From Clostridia bacterium (GTDB lineage Bacteria > Bacillota > Clostridia > Lachnospirales > Anaerotignaceae): a DNA stretch of 64,000 nt. Under the pieces are notes generated by a model. It saw only the letters and a list, made by a program, of their open reading frames with translations. It ran no database searches and was not told the DNA's origin. This document shows positions 25,459-35,825 of the stretch, one piece after another. Positions within the stretch are counted from its first letter, which is position 1, and the number at the start of each line of letters is the position of its first letter. The DNA lies in contig JALFWW010000014.1 in NCBI GenBank assembly GCA_022786605.1, forward strand, positions 56,472 to 120,471. The letters run 5' to 3'. A program made the translations under genes and the position numbers.

Positions 25459-26123
25459 GCTTTCCCCTCGATTTTATTGCGAATTTCCTGCATTCGACAA
25501 TCCATGGCAGAGATCACATCTGCGCATTCTTTCAATTCTGCCACAATCTCTTCCGAATGTTCCACATCTTTTTTGTATTTTACTTTGTGTTCCAGACTTG
25601 CCCAGAAATCCATGGCAATGGTACGGAACTGTACCTCTACTTTCATGTGTTTCTTTCCAGAAGAAAGGAAAATAGGAATATCCAAAATCAAATGTAAACT
25701 CCGGTATCCGTTTGGTTTTGGATTCTTGATGTAGTCTTTCACATCCACCAAAATAATATCATCCTGTCCTGTCAGCATACTGGCAATGGCATAGATGTCA
25801 TCACAGAAAGAACAGATCACACGGATGCCAGCAATATCAAACAAATTCTTTTCCATGCTTTCTACGGATAATTCAAAGCCTTTTCGTTTCATTTTATTGA
25901 TGATGCTCAAAGGCTCTTTGATTCTGGACTTGATGGACTCAAAAGGATTGCGTTGATATTTTGCCGCAAATTCCTCATTCAAAACATTCAGCTTTGTTTC
26001 CACTTCCATGAGCGCGCATTGATATTCCATCATCAAGTCCATAAAAGGTCTTGCCTTTTTCAAAATCAGTTCAGGATGTTCCATCTGTAAAATATCTTTA
26101 AATTGAAAATCCAATTCCTGCAC
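25455..26123 (-). CDS. Small alarmone synthetase (RelQ/YjbM-like)
   Basis: A single-domain RelA/SpoT-type (p)ppGpp synthetase. The start is read as GTG (MQELDFQFKDIL), preceded by AGGAAGG. An ATG 16 codons upstream has no site and sits next to a TATACT box. Motifs are SIKSRIKEPLSIINKMKRKG, DIAGIRVICSF, KNPKPNGYRSLHLI and VEVQFRTIAMDFWASLEHK. No HD hydrolase, TGS or ACT domains are present, so it should only make alarmone. Coupling to cls suggests membrane lipid synthesis and stress signalling are co-expressed. Confidence 0.9.
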   Translation of the reverse strand: MQELDFQFKDILQMEHPELILKKARPFMDLMMEYQCALMEVETKLNVLNEEFAAKYQRNPFESIKSRIKEPLSIINKMKRKGFELSVESMEKNLFDIAGIRVICSFCDDIYAIASMLTGQDDIILVDVKDYIKNPKPNGYRSLHLILDIPIFLSSGKKHMKVEVQFRTIAMDFWASLEHKVKYKKDVEHSEEIVAELKECADVISAMDCRMQEIRNKIEGKA

Positions 26124-26171
26124 AATACTCACCTTCCTGTTTTTGTTTTCTTGCAGTATACCATATGTCAT

Positions 26172-26719
26172 ACAAAAAATCTATTTTTTGCACTTTTTCT
26201 CACGAATTTCTTATGCAAAAAATCATATACAGCTTCCAAAAAATCCATGTCTTTCCATATATTCTTTCATGTTTCATCCTAGATTTTTTAATCCATGTAT
26301 TTTCTATTTTCTTTATGAAACCCGCCTGTTTCTTCTGCTTTCTCTATGAAAACCTTTCTTTTCATTCCCCAAATACTTTTATTTTCTTCTCTGCACACAT
26401 TTTTTATTTCTCATACGCCCCACTTTCTCCATCTTCCCTTTTCTCTCTAAGGCTTTTTAACGCACACAATCCCTTTCAAAATTTTCTGTGTTTATTTTTC
26501 ATCACAAACCCCCCTAATATATCTGTAGTTCTTCTACACTTTCTTTCATCCACATCGCCCCCGCCTCATGTTTATATGATATTCAAAAATCAAAAAGCCT
26601 CCCTTTTCCTCGCCCACCTTTCTTTTTCCTATCCTTACCCCACGAAAATTTTATTCTATATCGTAAAGGTTCTCTTTTCTTACATCCCCCCACAATATCG
26701 CTGCATCTCATTTTTCCGC
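26172..26719. other. Intergenic region without a supported gene
   Basis: About 550 nt between the alarmone synthetase and the etfA terminator. The plus strand is strongly pyrimidine-rich (long runs of T and C) and AT-rich. An open frame of 202 codons on the plus strand is low-complexity (Phe/Ser/Leu/Pro) and lacks a binding site, so it is not annotated. No RNA gene was recognised. Confidence 0.5.
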
Positions 26720-26746
26720 AAAAAAAGGCTTCCCTTTCGGGAAGCC
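26720..26746 (-). terminator. Terminator after etfA
   Basis: GGCTTCCC-GAAA-GGGAAGCC followed by seven T on the minus strand, 17 nt after the etfA stop codon. Confidence 0.9.
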
Positions 26747-26762
26747 CTTTGTAGCAAACGAA

Positions 26763-27815
26763 TTAGTTTGTAGCTTTGTTAGCTTTGTATTTTCTGATCG
26801 CATCAGCCAGTTTAGGCAGGATCTGTTTTACGTCACCTACGATACCCAGGTCAGATACTTCGAAAATAGGAGCTGTGTCGTTTTTGTTGATGGAGATTAC
26901 CAGTTCGGAACCTTCCATACCAGCTACGTGCTGGATCGCACCGGAAATACCGCATGCCATGTACAGGTCAGGACGTACTGTTTTACCTGTCTGACCAACC
27001 TGACGATCTTTTTCGATCCAGCCAGCGTCTACGCATGCTCTGGAAGAACCAACTTCTGCGCCCAGTGCATCTGCAACGTCTCTGATCATATCGAAGCCCT
27101 GAGGACCGCCGATACCACGACCGCCGGAAACGATCAGTTTTGCTTCTGTCAGGTCAACGGATTTCTTATCGGATTTTACAACTTCCAGAATTTCAACGTT
27201 CATGTCTGCTTCTGTGAAGTCAACGTCAAATTTGATCAGTTCGCCTTTTCTTGTTTCGTCCTTATCGATTCTCTTCATAACGCCAGGACGTACGGTAGCC
27301 ATCTGAGGTTTTGTTCTAGGGCACATCAGAGTAGCCATGATGTTACCGCCGAATGCGGGACGAGTCATCAGCAGAGCTCTTGTAGGATCTTCACAACCCA
27401 TAGCTGCTTCTTTGTCGAATTCTTCCTGTGTTTTCGCCATTCTCAGACCTGTTGTATCAGCAACCAGACCTGTTCTTACACGGCTAGCTACACGGGGAGC
27501 AACGTCACGACCGATGGAAGAAGCACCGAACAGCATGATTTCGGGATCGAATTTTTTGATGATTTCTGTAACAGCTTTTGTGTAAGGTTCTGTTACATAT
27601 TCTTTCAGGTAAGGGTGGTCAACCAGAATTACCTTGTCTGCGCCATAGTGGTACAGTTTGTCAACTTCGCCTTCAATACCGCTGCCCAGCAGGACTGCGT
27701 ATACATCATCTTTCAGATCTGCTTTCAGTCTTGTAGCTTCGCCGATCAGTTCCAGACCTACGTTCTGAACCTTACCGCTTCTTTGTTCAACTACTACATA
27801 AATACCATTACTCAT
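26763..27815 (-). CDS. etfA: Electron transfer flavoprotein subunit alpha
   Basis: A 350-residue flavoprotein subunit that carries electrons for acyl-CoA dehydrogenase. The C-terminal FAD-binding domain is clear: AKLIVSGGRGIGGPQGFDMI, ALGAEVGSSRACVDAGW, VGQTGKTVRPDLYMACGISGAIQH and ISINKNDTAPIFEVSDLGIVGD. The start has TAAGGAGG upstream. In Clostridia such Etf pairs can carry out flavin-based electron bifurcation with the dehydrogenase. It is the last gene of a three-gene unit. Confidence 0.96.
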   Translation of the reverse strand: MSNGIYVVVEQRSGKVQNVGLELIGEATRLKADLKDDVYAVLLGSGIEGEVDKLYHYGADKVILVDHPYLKEYVTEPYTKAVTEIIKKFDPEIMLFGASSIGRDVAPRVASRVRTGLVADTTGLRMAKTQEEFDKEAAMGCEDPTRALLMTRPAFGGNIMATLMCPRTKPQMATVRPGVMKRIDKDETRKGELIKFDVDFTEADMNVEILEVVKSDKKSVDLTEAKLIVSGGRGIGGPQGFDMIRDVADALGAEVGSSRACVDAGWIEKDRQVGQTGKTVRPDLYMACGISGAIQHVAGMEGSELVISINKNDTAPIFEVSDLGIVGDVKQILPKLADAIRKYKANKATN

Positions 27816-27925
27816 TGTAGGGTTTCCTCCTTATATTCCAAATTTTCGTATTAGCTTCTTTCTAAGCAGAAACAGAATCATTTCTGTTTCTTTCCGTCCT
27901 TAACAAACGGATCCGCAAGCATTCA

Positions 27926-28717
27926 TCAGATGATGAATTTTTCTTCCAGTTTAGCAACGATTGCTTTAACAGCTTCGTCTGCGGACAGGTCTTTCAGGAT
28001 TGTACCAGCGCCTTTTACTTCTTTTGTGAAGGACTGATATACGTTTGTAGGGGAACCCTTCAAGCCGATCATATCCAGTTCCAGGCCATCTTTCAGAGCT
28101 TCGAAGTCCAGAATCTTGATTTCTTTTTCGTAAGCTTCTACGATACCTCTAACTGTCATGTATCTAGGTGTTGCCAGTTCTGCGATAGCTGTCAGCAGGC
28201 AAGGAGTTTTGATTTTGATGATGTGGTAGCCATCTTCGAACTGTCTTCTAACTACTACATAGTCTTCTGTAGCTTCTTTTACTTCTTCTACATAAGAAAC
28301 CTGAGGAACATGCAGTTTTTCAGCGATCTGGGGACCAACCTGAGCTGTGTCACCGTCGATTGCCTGACGACCTGTGATGATCAGGTCATAACCGATTTTC
28401 TTCAGAGCAGCTGCCAGGATACCGGATGTAGCGTATGTATCGGAACCACCGAATTCTCTAGCGGAAACCAGAATAGCTTCGTCACAGCCCATAGCCAGAG
28501 CTTCTCTCAGAGCAACGTCTGCCTGAGGGGGACCCATGGATACAACTGTTACTGTGCCACCCAGCTGTTCTTTCAGAGCCAGAGCAGCTTCGATACCTGT
28601 TTTGTCGTCGTGGTTGATAATAGAGGGAACACCGTCACGGATCAGAGTGCCGGTTTTAGGATCAATTTTAACTTCAACTGTATCTGGTACTTGTTTAATG
28701 CATACAACGATTTTCAT
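27926..28717 (-). CDS. etfB: Electron transfer flavoprotein subunit beta
   Basis: A 263-residue subunit starting MKIVVCIKQVPDTVEVKID, the family signature. Further motifs are VVSMGPPQADVALREALAMGCDEAILVS and the ITGRQAIDGDTAQVGPQIAE nucleotide-binding segment. GGAAGGAG precedes the ATG. It is separated from etfA by 110 nt with no visible gene. Together with EtfA it should accept electrons from NADH or donate to the dehydrogenase. Confidence 0.96.
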   Translation of the reverse strand: MKIVVCIKQVPDTVEVKIDPKTGTLIRDGVPSIINHDDKTGIEAALALKEQLGGTVTVVSMGPPQADVALREALAMGCDEAILVSAREFGGSDTYATSGILAAALKKIGYDLIITGRQAIDGDTAQVGPQIAEKLHVPQVSYVEEVKEATEDYVVVRRQFEDGYHIIKIKTPCLLTAIAELATPRYMTVRGIVEAYEKEIKILDFEALKDGLELDMIGLKGSPTNVYQSFTKEVKGAGTILKDLSADEAVKAIVAKLEEKFII

Positions 28718-28783
28718 TATAGTTCTCCTTCCAAAATATTAGTAATTCAGCTTCGTCATCTAAATTTGAGAATGTCTACTGGA

Positions 28784-29923
28784 TCAAACTTTCATGGAGC
28801 CGGAGATGATCATCTTCATAGCTTCGTTTGTACCTTCGTAGATTTCTGTGATTTTAGCGTCACGCATAGCTCTTTCAACGGGGTATTCACGGCAGTAACC
28901 GTAACCACCGAACAGCTGTACGCACTGTCTTGTAACTTCGTTTGCTACATCAGATGCGAAGTATTTGCACATAGCAGCATAAGGAGCGTAGTTGCCATGG
29001 TTGTCTTTTTCAGTAGCAGCTCTCCATACCATCAGTCTAGCAGCATCAACTTTTGTCTGGCATTCAGCAAGTTTGAACTGTGTATTCTGATATTTGCCGA
29101 TGGGTTTGCCGCCCTGTTTTCTTTCTTTAACATATTTCAGTGTTTCGTCAATAGCACCCTGTGCGATACCTACGGACTGAGCACCGATACCGATACGACC
29201 GCCGCCCAGAGCTGTCATAGCGATCTTGTAGCCCTGACCTTCTTTGCCCAGCAGGTTTTCTTTGGGAACTCTAACGTTTTCATAAATTACTTCACAGTTG
29301 GAAGCAGCTCTGATACCCATACGTTCGATGTTGGGACCAACTGTCAGACCTTCGTAATCTCTTTCAACGATGAAAGCGGACATACCTTTAGGTCCTTTGG
29401 ATTTGTCTGTCAGAGCGAATACGATGAAGATATCAGCAAAACCGGAGTTTGTTGTGAACATCTTTGTACCGTTCAGTACATAGTAATCGCCATCCAGTGT
29501 AGCTTCTGTACGTACGCCAGCAGCGTCTGTACCAGCACCGGGTTCTGTCAGACCGAAGCAGCCGATTTTAGAACCGTCAACCAGGGGTCTCAGATATTTC
29601 TGTTTCTGTTCTTCTGTACCAAATTCATTGATACAAGGGCAGCAAAGAGATGTGTGTACGGACAGTGTGATACCTGTGGAAGCATCAACTTTGGACATTT
29701 CTTCCATGCACAGTGTGTATGTCAGAACGTCTGCACCCTGACCGCCATATTCTCTGGAATAAGGAATACCGAACGCACCGATTTTCTGCAGTTTCTGCAG
29801 CAGTTCGCGATCATAATCTTCAGCTTCATCCATGTCCTTTGCGATGGGTTTAACTTCTGTTTCAGCAAATTTTCTGAACAACTCTTGCTGAAGCATCTGA
29901 GTTTTTGTCAATTTGAAATCCAT
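28784..29923 (-). CDS. Short-chain acyl-CoA dehydrogenase (butyryl-CoA dehydrogenase type)
   Basis: A 379-residue flavoenzyme. Family motifs are FGLTEPGAGTDAAG, KMFTTNSGFADI, IGIGAQSVGIAQGA, and the catalytic Glu in ITEIYEGTNEAM. It is in an operon with etfB and etfA, as in butyrate-forming and propionate-forming Clostridia. The neighbouring thiolase, crotonase and hydroxybutyryl-CoA dehydrogenase genes of a classic butyrate operon are absent, so the substrate (crotonyl-CoA or acryloyl-CoA) cannot be settled. AGGAGG is present. Codon use looks like that of the translation genes nearby, which suggests very high expression. Confidence 0.92.
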   Translation of the reverse strand: MDFKLTKTQMLQQELFRKFAETEVKPIAKDMDEAEDYDRELLQKLQKIGAFGIPYSREYGGQGADVLTYTLCMEEMSKVDASTGITLSVHTSLCCPCINEFGTEEQKQKYLRPLVDGSKIGCFGLTEPGAGTDAAGVRTEATLDGDYYVLNGTKMFTTNSGFADIFIVFALTDKSKGPKGMSAFIVERDYEGLTVGPNIERMGIRAASNCEVIYENVRVPKENLLGKEGQGYKIAMTALGGGRIGIGAQSVGIAQGAIDETLKYVKERKQGGKPIGKYQNTQFKLAECQTKVDAARLMVWRAATEKDNHGNYAPYAAMCKYFASDVANEVTRQCVQLFGGYGYCREYPVERAMRDAKITEIYEGTNEAMKMIISGSMKV

Positions 29924-30077
29924 TTAATATTCCTCCTATTTTTTAATAAATTTAAAGCAACCGTTCCTTGCGCACCAGCTGCTTTATAAAAACAACCTAC
30001 ATCCGACGCTGCCGTCATGAAGAACACATTTGCTTTTTTGCATATCAATAGAAAAGCATTTGTGCGCTTCTAAAAGA

Positions 30078-30107
30078 ACTATACCATTTTTGTCTAAAAA
30101 TTGTCAA
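30078..30107 (-). promoter_or_regulatory. Promoter of the acyl-CoA dehydrogenase-etfBA operon
   Basis: TTGACA and TATAGT with an 18-bp spacer on the minus strand, leaving a leader of about 150 nt before the dehydrogenase start. No convincing Rex site was seen. Confidence 0.7.
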
Positions 30108-30819
30108 CATCTTTGTCGATTAAATATTAGATAAAAAACGGTCACAATTTATGGTAATACCGACAGTTCTCACTGTCATTTTGCCACAAAAAAACCAACA
30201 AAAATCCATGGTGCTTTCGGTGTCTTTCTTTCGCCCCTTTCACCCAAATTCTCCTGTCTTCAGCCACGATCAACACTTCTATTCTCCGGAAAATGTCCGT
30301 TTCCTTGGATCTGGGAATGACATGGAAACCTTTGTTTTTCTCAATACTTTGTATGCGAAATATACTGCCGAAAAAATAACACACTGCCTGCTGATTTTGT
30401 GTGTTCCTTGTCTTTTTGCTTAACCATACTTTACACTATTGTCTTTTCTGTGTCAATATCTCCATCTTCTTAGGTATCTCTTTTTACGCATTGTTGTCAT
30501 ACAAGAATTGTGTACTTTTCATAATAGACATCCCCAGCTTTTCCCAGTTCCTCCAATCCTTTCAGCTTTTTTTCCCTTTTTTCAGGAAAAAAACATAGTT
30601 TTCTTACTATTTCCTATCCTACCCATCTTTCCGCTCTTCATTGTGAACCGTTCTTATCACGTTCTTGCATCACCATGTATTTTTGTGAAAAATTACGCTA
30701 AATATCTTTTTTCCATGCTGGCATTTTTTGTCTAATTTTCCGAAACTCCAAATATTTCTTTTTGACATTCCTGCTGCAAACAAATACCCTTTCATCTGCT
30801 TTTTCCTCTGTTTCATAGC
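30108..30819. other. Intergenic region without a supported gene
   Basis: About 700 nt of AT-rich DNA between the dehydrogenase promoter and the tuf terminator. Short open frames on both strands (for example 80 codons on the minus strand at 30142-30384) have no binding site or recognisable motif. The plus strand is T-rich throughout. No RNA gene recognised. Confidence 0.5.
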
Positions 30820-30852
30820 AAAAAAAGGAGTATCCTTATGGATACTCCTTTC
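30820..30852 (-). terminator. Terminator after tuf
   Basis: AAAGGAGTATCC-ATAA-GGATACTCCTTT followed by a T run, 24 nt after the tuf stop codon. Confidence 0.92.
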
Positions 30853-30875
30853 ACATTTACCGTGTTGAGTTGAAA

Positions 30876-32069
30876 TTATTCGATAACTTCTACTACGGAA
30901 CCTGCACCTACTGTTCTACCACCTTCACGGATAGCGAAACGCAGACCCTGGTTCATAGCAACGGGTGTGATCAGTTCGATTGTCATTTCAACGTTGTCAC
31001 CAGGCATGCACATTTCTGTACCTTCGGGCAGAGAGATAACGCCTGTAACGTCTGTTGTTCTGAAGTAGAACTGAGGTCTGTAGTTGTTGAAGAAAGGTGT
31101 ATGACGACCACCTTCTTCTTTGCTCAGAACGTAAACCTGTGCTTTGAATTTTGTATGAGGTGTGATGGAACCGGGTTTAGCCAGAACCTGACCTCTTTCG
31201 ATTTCGTTTCTCTGAACACCACGCAGCAGAACACCGATGTTGTCACCAGCTTCAGCCTGATCCAGCAGTTTTCTGAACATTTCTACGCCAGTTACAACTA
31301 CTTTTCTGATTTCGTCTGTCAGACCAACGATTTCAACTTCGTCCTGTACTTTAACAACGCCGCTTTCTACTCTACCTGTAGCAACTGTACCACGACCTGT
31401 GATGGAGAATACGTCTTCGACAGGCATCAGGAAAGGTTTGTCTGTGTCACGTTCAGGTTCGGGAATGTAAGCTTCGATTTCGTTGAACAGTTCCAGAATC
31501 TTGTCGCCCCATTCGCTGGAGGGATCCTGCAGAGCCTGGAATGCGGAACCTCTGATGATGGGAATATCATCACCGGGGAATTCATATTCGCTCAGCAGTT
31601 CTCTGATTTCCATTTCTACCAGATCCAGCAGTTCTTCGTCTTCAACCATGTCGCATTTGTTCATGAATACAACAATGTAAGGTACGCCTACCTGACGGGA
31701 CAGCAGGATGTGTTCTCTTGTCTGAGCCATAGGACCGTCTGTAGCAGCTACTACCAGGATAGCACCGTCCATCTGAGCAGCACCAGTGATCATGTTTTTA
31801 ACATAGTCAGCGTGACCAGGGCAGTCAACGTGTGCATAGTGTCTTACAGGTGTTTCGTATTCAACGTGAGCTGTAGAGATTGTGATACCACGTTCTCTTT
31901 CTTCGGGAGCTTTGTCGATGTTTTCGAAAGCAACTGCTTCACCGATCTGATATCTTTCATGCAGTGTTTTTGTGATAGCTGCTGTCAGAGTTGTTTTACC
32001 ATGGTCAACGTGACCGATAGTACCAATATTCATATGAGGTTTGGTTCTTTCAAATTTTGCTTTTGCCAT
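30876..32069 (-). CDS. tuf: Elongation factor Tu
   Basis: A 397-residue GTPase that brings aminoacyl-tRNA to the ribosome. G motifs: [16 protein letters not shown] and NKCD. The C-terminal barrel domains are complete ([29 protein letters not shown]). The start [14 protein letters not shown] has AAAGGAGG upstream; a longer in-frame start has none. It follows fusA but also has its own promoter at 32147-32175, so it can be made in excess over the rest of the str group. Confidence 0.98.
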   Translation of the reverse strand: MAKAKFERTKPHMNIGTIGHVDHGKTTLTAAITKTLHERYQIGEAVAFENIDKAPEERERGITISTAHVEYETPVRHYAHVDCPGHADYVKNMITGAAQMDGAILVVAATDGPMAQTREHILLSRQVGVPYIVVFMNKCDMVEDEELLDLVEMEIRELLSEYEFPGDDIPIIRGSAFQALQDPSSEWGDKILELFNEIEAYIPEPERDTDKPFLMPVEDVFSITGRGTVATGRVESGVVKVQDEVEIVGLTDEIRKVVVTGVEMFRKLLDQAEAGDNIGVLLRGVQRNEIERGQVLAKPGSITPHTKFKAQVYVLSKEEGGRHTPFFNNYRPQFYFRTTDVTGVISLPEGTEMCMPGDNVEMTIELITPVAMNQGLRFAIREGGRTVGAGSVVEVIE

Positions 32070-32146
32070 TTTTAAATATCCTCCTTTAAAATTTACTAAG
32101 GCAAATAGATTCATACATTATCGCATAAATGTACCTATCGTCCTTA

Positions 32147-32175
32147 ATTATATTAAACTTCCGCAGTTTTTGCAA
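32147..32175 (-). promoter_or_regulatory. Promoter of tuf
   Basis: TTGCAA and a perfect TATAAT with a 17-bp spacer on the minus strand, in the fusA-tuf gap. Confidence 0.75.
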
Positions 32176-32208
32176 TACCAAAATACAATTATATTCCGGT
32201 TTTTGCAA

Positions 32209-34290
32209 TTATTTTCTGCCTTCCAGAACTTTATCCTGTACGGATTTCGGGCAGGGTTCATAGTGGTCTACTTCCATTACGTAGTTACCACGACCCTGAG
32301 ATTTGGAACGCAGGTCTGTGGAGTAACCGAACATTTCAGCCAGAGGTACAAAGGAGTGAATTACCTGCACACCATTTCTAGCTTCCATACCTTCGATACG
32401 ACCACGACGGGAGTTAATGTCACCAATAACGTCACCCATGTATTCTTCGGGTACAGTTACAGTAACTTTCATGATGGGTTCCAGCAGTACAGCGTCACCT
32501 TTTCTCATAGCTTCTTTGAAAGCCATGGAACCAGCAACCATGAACGCGGTTTCAGAGGAGTCGACTTCATGGTAGGAACCATCGTAAACTTCTGCTCTTA
32601 CGCCCAGTACGGGATAACCGCCCAGGATACCGCTCTGCATAGCCTGCTGAATACCTTTGTCAATTGCGGGGATATATTCCTTAGGAATAGAACCACCAAC
32701 TGTGCTGTTTACGAATTCGTAGCTGTTTTCAGCATCTGTAGGGATAGGTGCGAATTTCACTTTACAGTGACCATACTGACCTTTACCACCAGACTGACGA
32801 ACGAATTTACCTTCAACGTCAACAGCTTTACGGAATGTTTCTTTGTAAGCAACCTGAGGAGCACCAACGTTCGCTTCTACTTTGAATTCTCTCAGCAGAC
32901 GGTCAACGATGATTTCCAGGTGCAGTTCGCCCATACCGGAGATGATTGTGTCACCAGTTTCAGCGTCTGTGTATGTTTTGAATGTGGGATCTTCTTCTGC
33001 CAGTTTTGCCAGAGCGATGCCCATTTTGTCTCTGCCTGCTTTTGTTTTAGGTTCGATGGCAACGGAGATAACGGGTTCAGGGAATACCATGGATTCCAGA
33101 ATTACTTCGTGATCTTCATCACAGATTGTGTCACCTGTTGTTGTCAGTTTGAAACCTACTGCAGCCGCAATATCACCGGAGTAAACCTTGTCGATTTCTT
33201 CTCTGTGGTTTGCGTGCATCTGCAGGATACGACCTACACGTTCTTTTTTACCCTTTGTAGAGTTGTAAACGTAAGAACCTGCATCCAGTGTACCGGAGTA
33301 CACACGGAAGAATGCCAGTTTCCCAACGAAGGGGTCATTCATGATCTTGAATGCCAGAGCGGAGAAAGGTTCTTCGTCGGAAGAATGTCTTTCCACTTCT
33401 TCTTCTGTTTCGGGATCGATACCTTTGATCGCAGGGATATCGATAGGAGCGGGCATATATTCGATAACGCCGTCCAGCAGTTTCTGAACGCCTTTGTTTC
33501 TGTAAGCGGAACCGCAGAATACAGGAACCAGATCACAGTTGATGCAAGCTTTACGCAGTGCTGCTTTCAGTTCTGCTTCTGTGATTTCTTCTTCAGCGAA
33601 GAATTTTTCCATCAGTTCTTCGTCTGTTTCGCAGATTGCTTCTACCATTTTTGCTCTGTATTCTTCAGCTTTTTCCAGGTAGTCTGCGGGGATATCTTCT
33701 TCATCGATTTCTTTGCCCAGATCATCTTCGTAGATGAAAGCTTTCATTTTCATCAGGTCGATGATACCAACGAAATCGCTTTCTGCACCGATAGGCAGCG
33801 TAACAGCAACAGGTGTGCAGCCCAGTCTGTCTACCATCATCTGCAGTACATTATAGAAGTTCGCACCCATGATGTCCATTTTGTTAACAAATGCCATTCT
33901 GGGTACGTTGTAGTTGTCAGCCTGACGCCATACAGTTTCGGACTGAGGTTCTACACCGCCTTTTGCGCAGAATACGCAAACGGCACCGTCCAGTACACGC
34001 AGGGAACGTTCAACTTCTACTGTGAAGTCAACGTGACCTGGTGTGTCAATGATGTTGATTCTGTTTTCATTCCACTGACAAGTTGTCGCTGCGGAAGTAA
34101 TTGTGATACCTCTTTCCTGTTCCTGTTCCATCCAGTCCATGGTTGCTGTACCTTCGTGGGTATCACCGATTTTGTAGTTACGGCCTGTGTAGAACAGAAT
34201 ACGCTCTGTAAGTGTTGTCTTACCTGCGTCGATGTGTGCCATGATACCAATATTTCTGGTTTTGGCCAGCGGGAACGCTCTGTTTGCCAC
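32209..34290 (-). CDS. fusA: Elongation factor G
   Basis: A 693-residue translocase GTPase. It starts with GTG after AAGGAGG ([20 protein letters not shown]). G motifs are [18 protein letters not shown] and NKMD. Domains II-V follow, including [18 protein letters not shown] and [17 protein letters not shown]. The length is standard for the ribosomal form, not the ribosome-protection type. It lies between rpsG and tuf, as in the classical str operon. Confidence 0.98.
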   Translation of the reverse strand: MANRAFPLAKTRNIGIMAHIDAGKTTLTERILFYTGRNYKIGDTHEGTATMDWMEQEQERGITITSAATTCQWNENRINIIDTPGHVDFTVEVERSLRVLDGAVCVFCAKGGVEPQSETVWRQADNYNVPRMAFVNKMDIMGANFYNVLQMMVDRLGCTPVAVTLPIGAESDFVGIIDLMKMKAFIYEDDLGKEIDEEDIPADYLEKAEEYRAKMVEAICETDEELMEKFFAEEEITEAELKAALRKACINCDLVPVFCGSAYRNKGVQKLLDGVIEYMPAPIDIPAIKGIDPETEEEVERHSSDEEPFSALAFKIMNDPFVGKLAFFRVYSGTLDAGSYVYNSTKGKKERVGRILQMHANHREEIDKVYSGDIAAAVGFKLTTTGDTICDEDHEVILESMVFPEPVISVAIEPKTKAGRDKMGIALAKLAEEDPTFKTYTDAETGDTIISGMGELHLEIIVDRLLREFKVEANVGAPQVAYKETFRKAVDVEGKFVRQSGGKGQYGHCKVKFAPIPTDAENSYEFVNSTVGGSIPKEYIPAIDKGIQQAMQSGILGGYPVLGVRAEVYDGSYHEVDSSETAFMVAGSMAFKEAMRKGDAVLLEPIMKVTVTVPEEYMGDVIGDINSRRGRIEGMEARNGVQVIHSFVPLAEMFGYSTDLRSKSQGRGNYVMEVDHYEPCPKSVQDKVLEGRK

Positions 34291-34329
34291 GCTTACTCCT
34301 CCTTCGTGTCATACTAAAATCGGGCAATA

Positions 34330-34360
34330 CCCGAAAAAACTGCTAATCAGTCTTTTCGGG
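34330..34360 (-). other. Hairpin in the rpsG-fusA gap
   Basis: CCCGAAAA...TTTTCGGG with inner ACTG/CAGT pairing, in the 103-nt gap. No T run follows, so it is more likely an mRNA processing or stability element than a terminator. Confidence 0.4.
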
Positions 34361-34393
34361 CTTGCCTTGATCCATAAGTTTCTTCGTTTTAAA

Positions 34394-34864
34394 TTACCAT
34401 TTGAAATGGGAGAAAGCTTTGTTTGCTTCTGCCATTTTGTGTGTTTCGTCTTTCTTCTTGCAAGCGCCGCCAGCGTTGTTCAGCGCGTCCATGATTTCAG
34501 CTGCCAGACGATCTACCATGGTTTTTTCGCCACGTTTTCTAGAATAAACTGTCAGCCATCTCAGACCCAGAGTCTGTCTTCTTTCAGGTCTGATTTCCAT
34601 GGGAACCTGGTAAGTAGCACCACCAACACGGCGAGCTTTAACTTCCAGTACGGGCATGATATTGCCCAGTGCTTCTTCGAATGCTTCCAGGGGTTCTTTC
34701 CCTGTTTTTTCTGCTACTTTGTCGAATGCACCATAAACGATTTTTTCAGCAACGCCTTTCTTGCCGTCCAGCATAATGCTGTTGATCAGCTTTGTAACCA
34801 GCTTGCTGTTGTAAATAGGGTCTGCTAAAACCTCTCTTTTTGCAACATGTCCTTTTCTTGGCAC
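34394..34864 (-). CDS. rpsG: 30S ribosomal protein S7
   Basis: A 156-residue protein, the assembly starter of the 30S head. It begins with GTG after AAGGAGG ([16 protein letters not shown]) and shows [34 protein letters not shown] and [15 protein letters not shown] [19 protein letters not shown]. Position between rpsL and fusA is standard. A 157-nt gap without other features separates it from rpsL. Confidence 0.97.
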   Translation of the reverse strand: MPRKGHVAKREVLADPIYNSKLVTKLINSIMLDGKKGVAEKIVYGAFDKVAEKTGKEPLEAFEEALGNIMPVLEVKARRVGGATYQVPMEIRPERRQTLGLRWLTVYSRKRGEKTMVDRLAAEIMDALNNAGGACKKKDETHKMAEANKAFSHFKW

Positions 34865-35021
34865 GATTCTTCCCTCCTTAATGAATAATAATATTCTCGG
34901 TACTTCACAGGACCTTGCGCCTGTGTTTTCATGCCTTATCTCTCAACTTTTATCCGTCCTCTAAGCAATCGCAGATTGTATTGATTGGTATAAGGCATTT
35001 CTTCTTTTTACAATAAATAAA

Positions 35022-35444
35022 TTACTTCTTAGCTGCTTTAGGGCGTTTCGCGCCGTATTTAGAACGCGCCTGCATTCTGTTCGCAACCCCTGCTGTATCC
35101 AGTGTACCTCTGATGATGTGGTAACGTACACCAGGCAGGTCTTTTACTCTACCGCCTCTGATCAGAACAACGGAGTGTTCCTGCAGGTTGTGACCTTCAC
35201 CGGGGATGTAAGCTGTTACTTCGATCCCGTTGGAAAGACGTACTCTGGCGATCTTTCTCAAAGCGGAGTTAGGTTTTTTAGGTGTAGAAGTTTTTACTGC
35301 TGTGCAAACACCGCGTTTCTGAGGAGAAGAAACATCAGTTGCTTTCTTCTGCAGAGAGTTCAGACCTTTCTGCAAAGCGGGTGCTGTAGATTTTTTCTCA
35401 ACAGTCTGTCTGCCTTTTCTTACTAACTGGTTAAACGTTGGCAT
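35022..35444 (-). CDS. rpsL: 30S ribosomal protein S12
   Basis: A 140-residue decoding-centre protein. It starts [12 protein letters not shown] after AAGGAGG. The streptomycin-related loop reads [20 protein letters not shown], with the sensitive-type Lys, and the second loop reads [15 protein letters not shown]. It is the first gene of the rpsL-rpsG-fusA-tuf group and has its own promoter. Confidence 0.97.
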   Translation of the reverse strand: MPTFNQLVRKGRQTVEKKSTAPALQKGLNSLQKKATDVSSPQKRGVCTAVKTSTPKKPNSALRKIARVRLSNGIEVTAYIPGEGHNLQEHSVVLIRGGRVKDLPGVRYHIIRGTLDTAGVANRMQARSKYGAKRPKAAKK

Positions 35445-35557
35445 TAAAATGCACCTCCTTATAGAATCTCATACGTTCTGCTCTTGCATTATTTCAGTAT
35501 GCGTATGCCGCGTCTTAGAAGCCGCTTAGAAAACTTCCAGCCCGCAGACACTAGAAA

Positions 35558-35586
35558 ATTTTATCACCCCAAAAATCAAAAGTCAA
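35558..35586 (-). promoter_or_regulatory. Promoter of rpsL (str operon)
   Basis: TTGACT and TAAAAT with a 17-bp spacer on the minus strand; leader of about 105 nt. It makes the str operon independent of rpoBC transcription. Confidence 0.75.
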
Positions 35587-35729
35587 TACCCTTTTCCCCT
35601 TAAAACCCTTGATTTTACGCAGATTTTACCCTTTTCGGCTTTGTATACAAAAAATCTCCCAAAAACACTGCTTTTCACCGACAAAATCCCCGAAAGCCTT
35701 TGTTTTAGGCGCTTTATGCTGCGAACACA

Positions 35730-35769
35730 AAAAATGGATACAACCCTTTGGGGATTGTATCCATTTTTT
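35730..35769 (-). terminator. Terminator after the BlaR-type gene
   Basis: ATGGATACAA/TTGTATCCAT stem extended by CCC/GGG and followed by six T on the minus strand. It isolates the regulator pair from the str operon. Confidence 0.88.
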
Positions 35770-35825
35770 CAGATTTTATACAAATGCGTATTTTCATATC
35801 CATATGTCAACAGCTTTTTGCTCCA

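Noticed and set aside
26165..26773. 202-codon plus-strand frame between the alarmone synthetase and etfA
   Set aside because: Low-complexity Phe/Ser/Leu/Pro translation of a T/C-rich spacer; it runs through the etfA terminator and has no binding site.
28223..29989. 588-codon frame opposite etfB and the acyl-CoA dehydrogenase
   Set aside because: Antisense artefact of strong codon bias; it crosses two genes and their gap and has no recognisable domain.
30142..30384. 80-codon minus-strand frame in the spacer between tuf and the dehydrogenase promoter
   Set aside because: No binding site, no motif, and it overlaps the promoter-proximal region upstream of the operon; probably chance.
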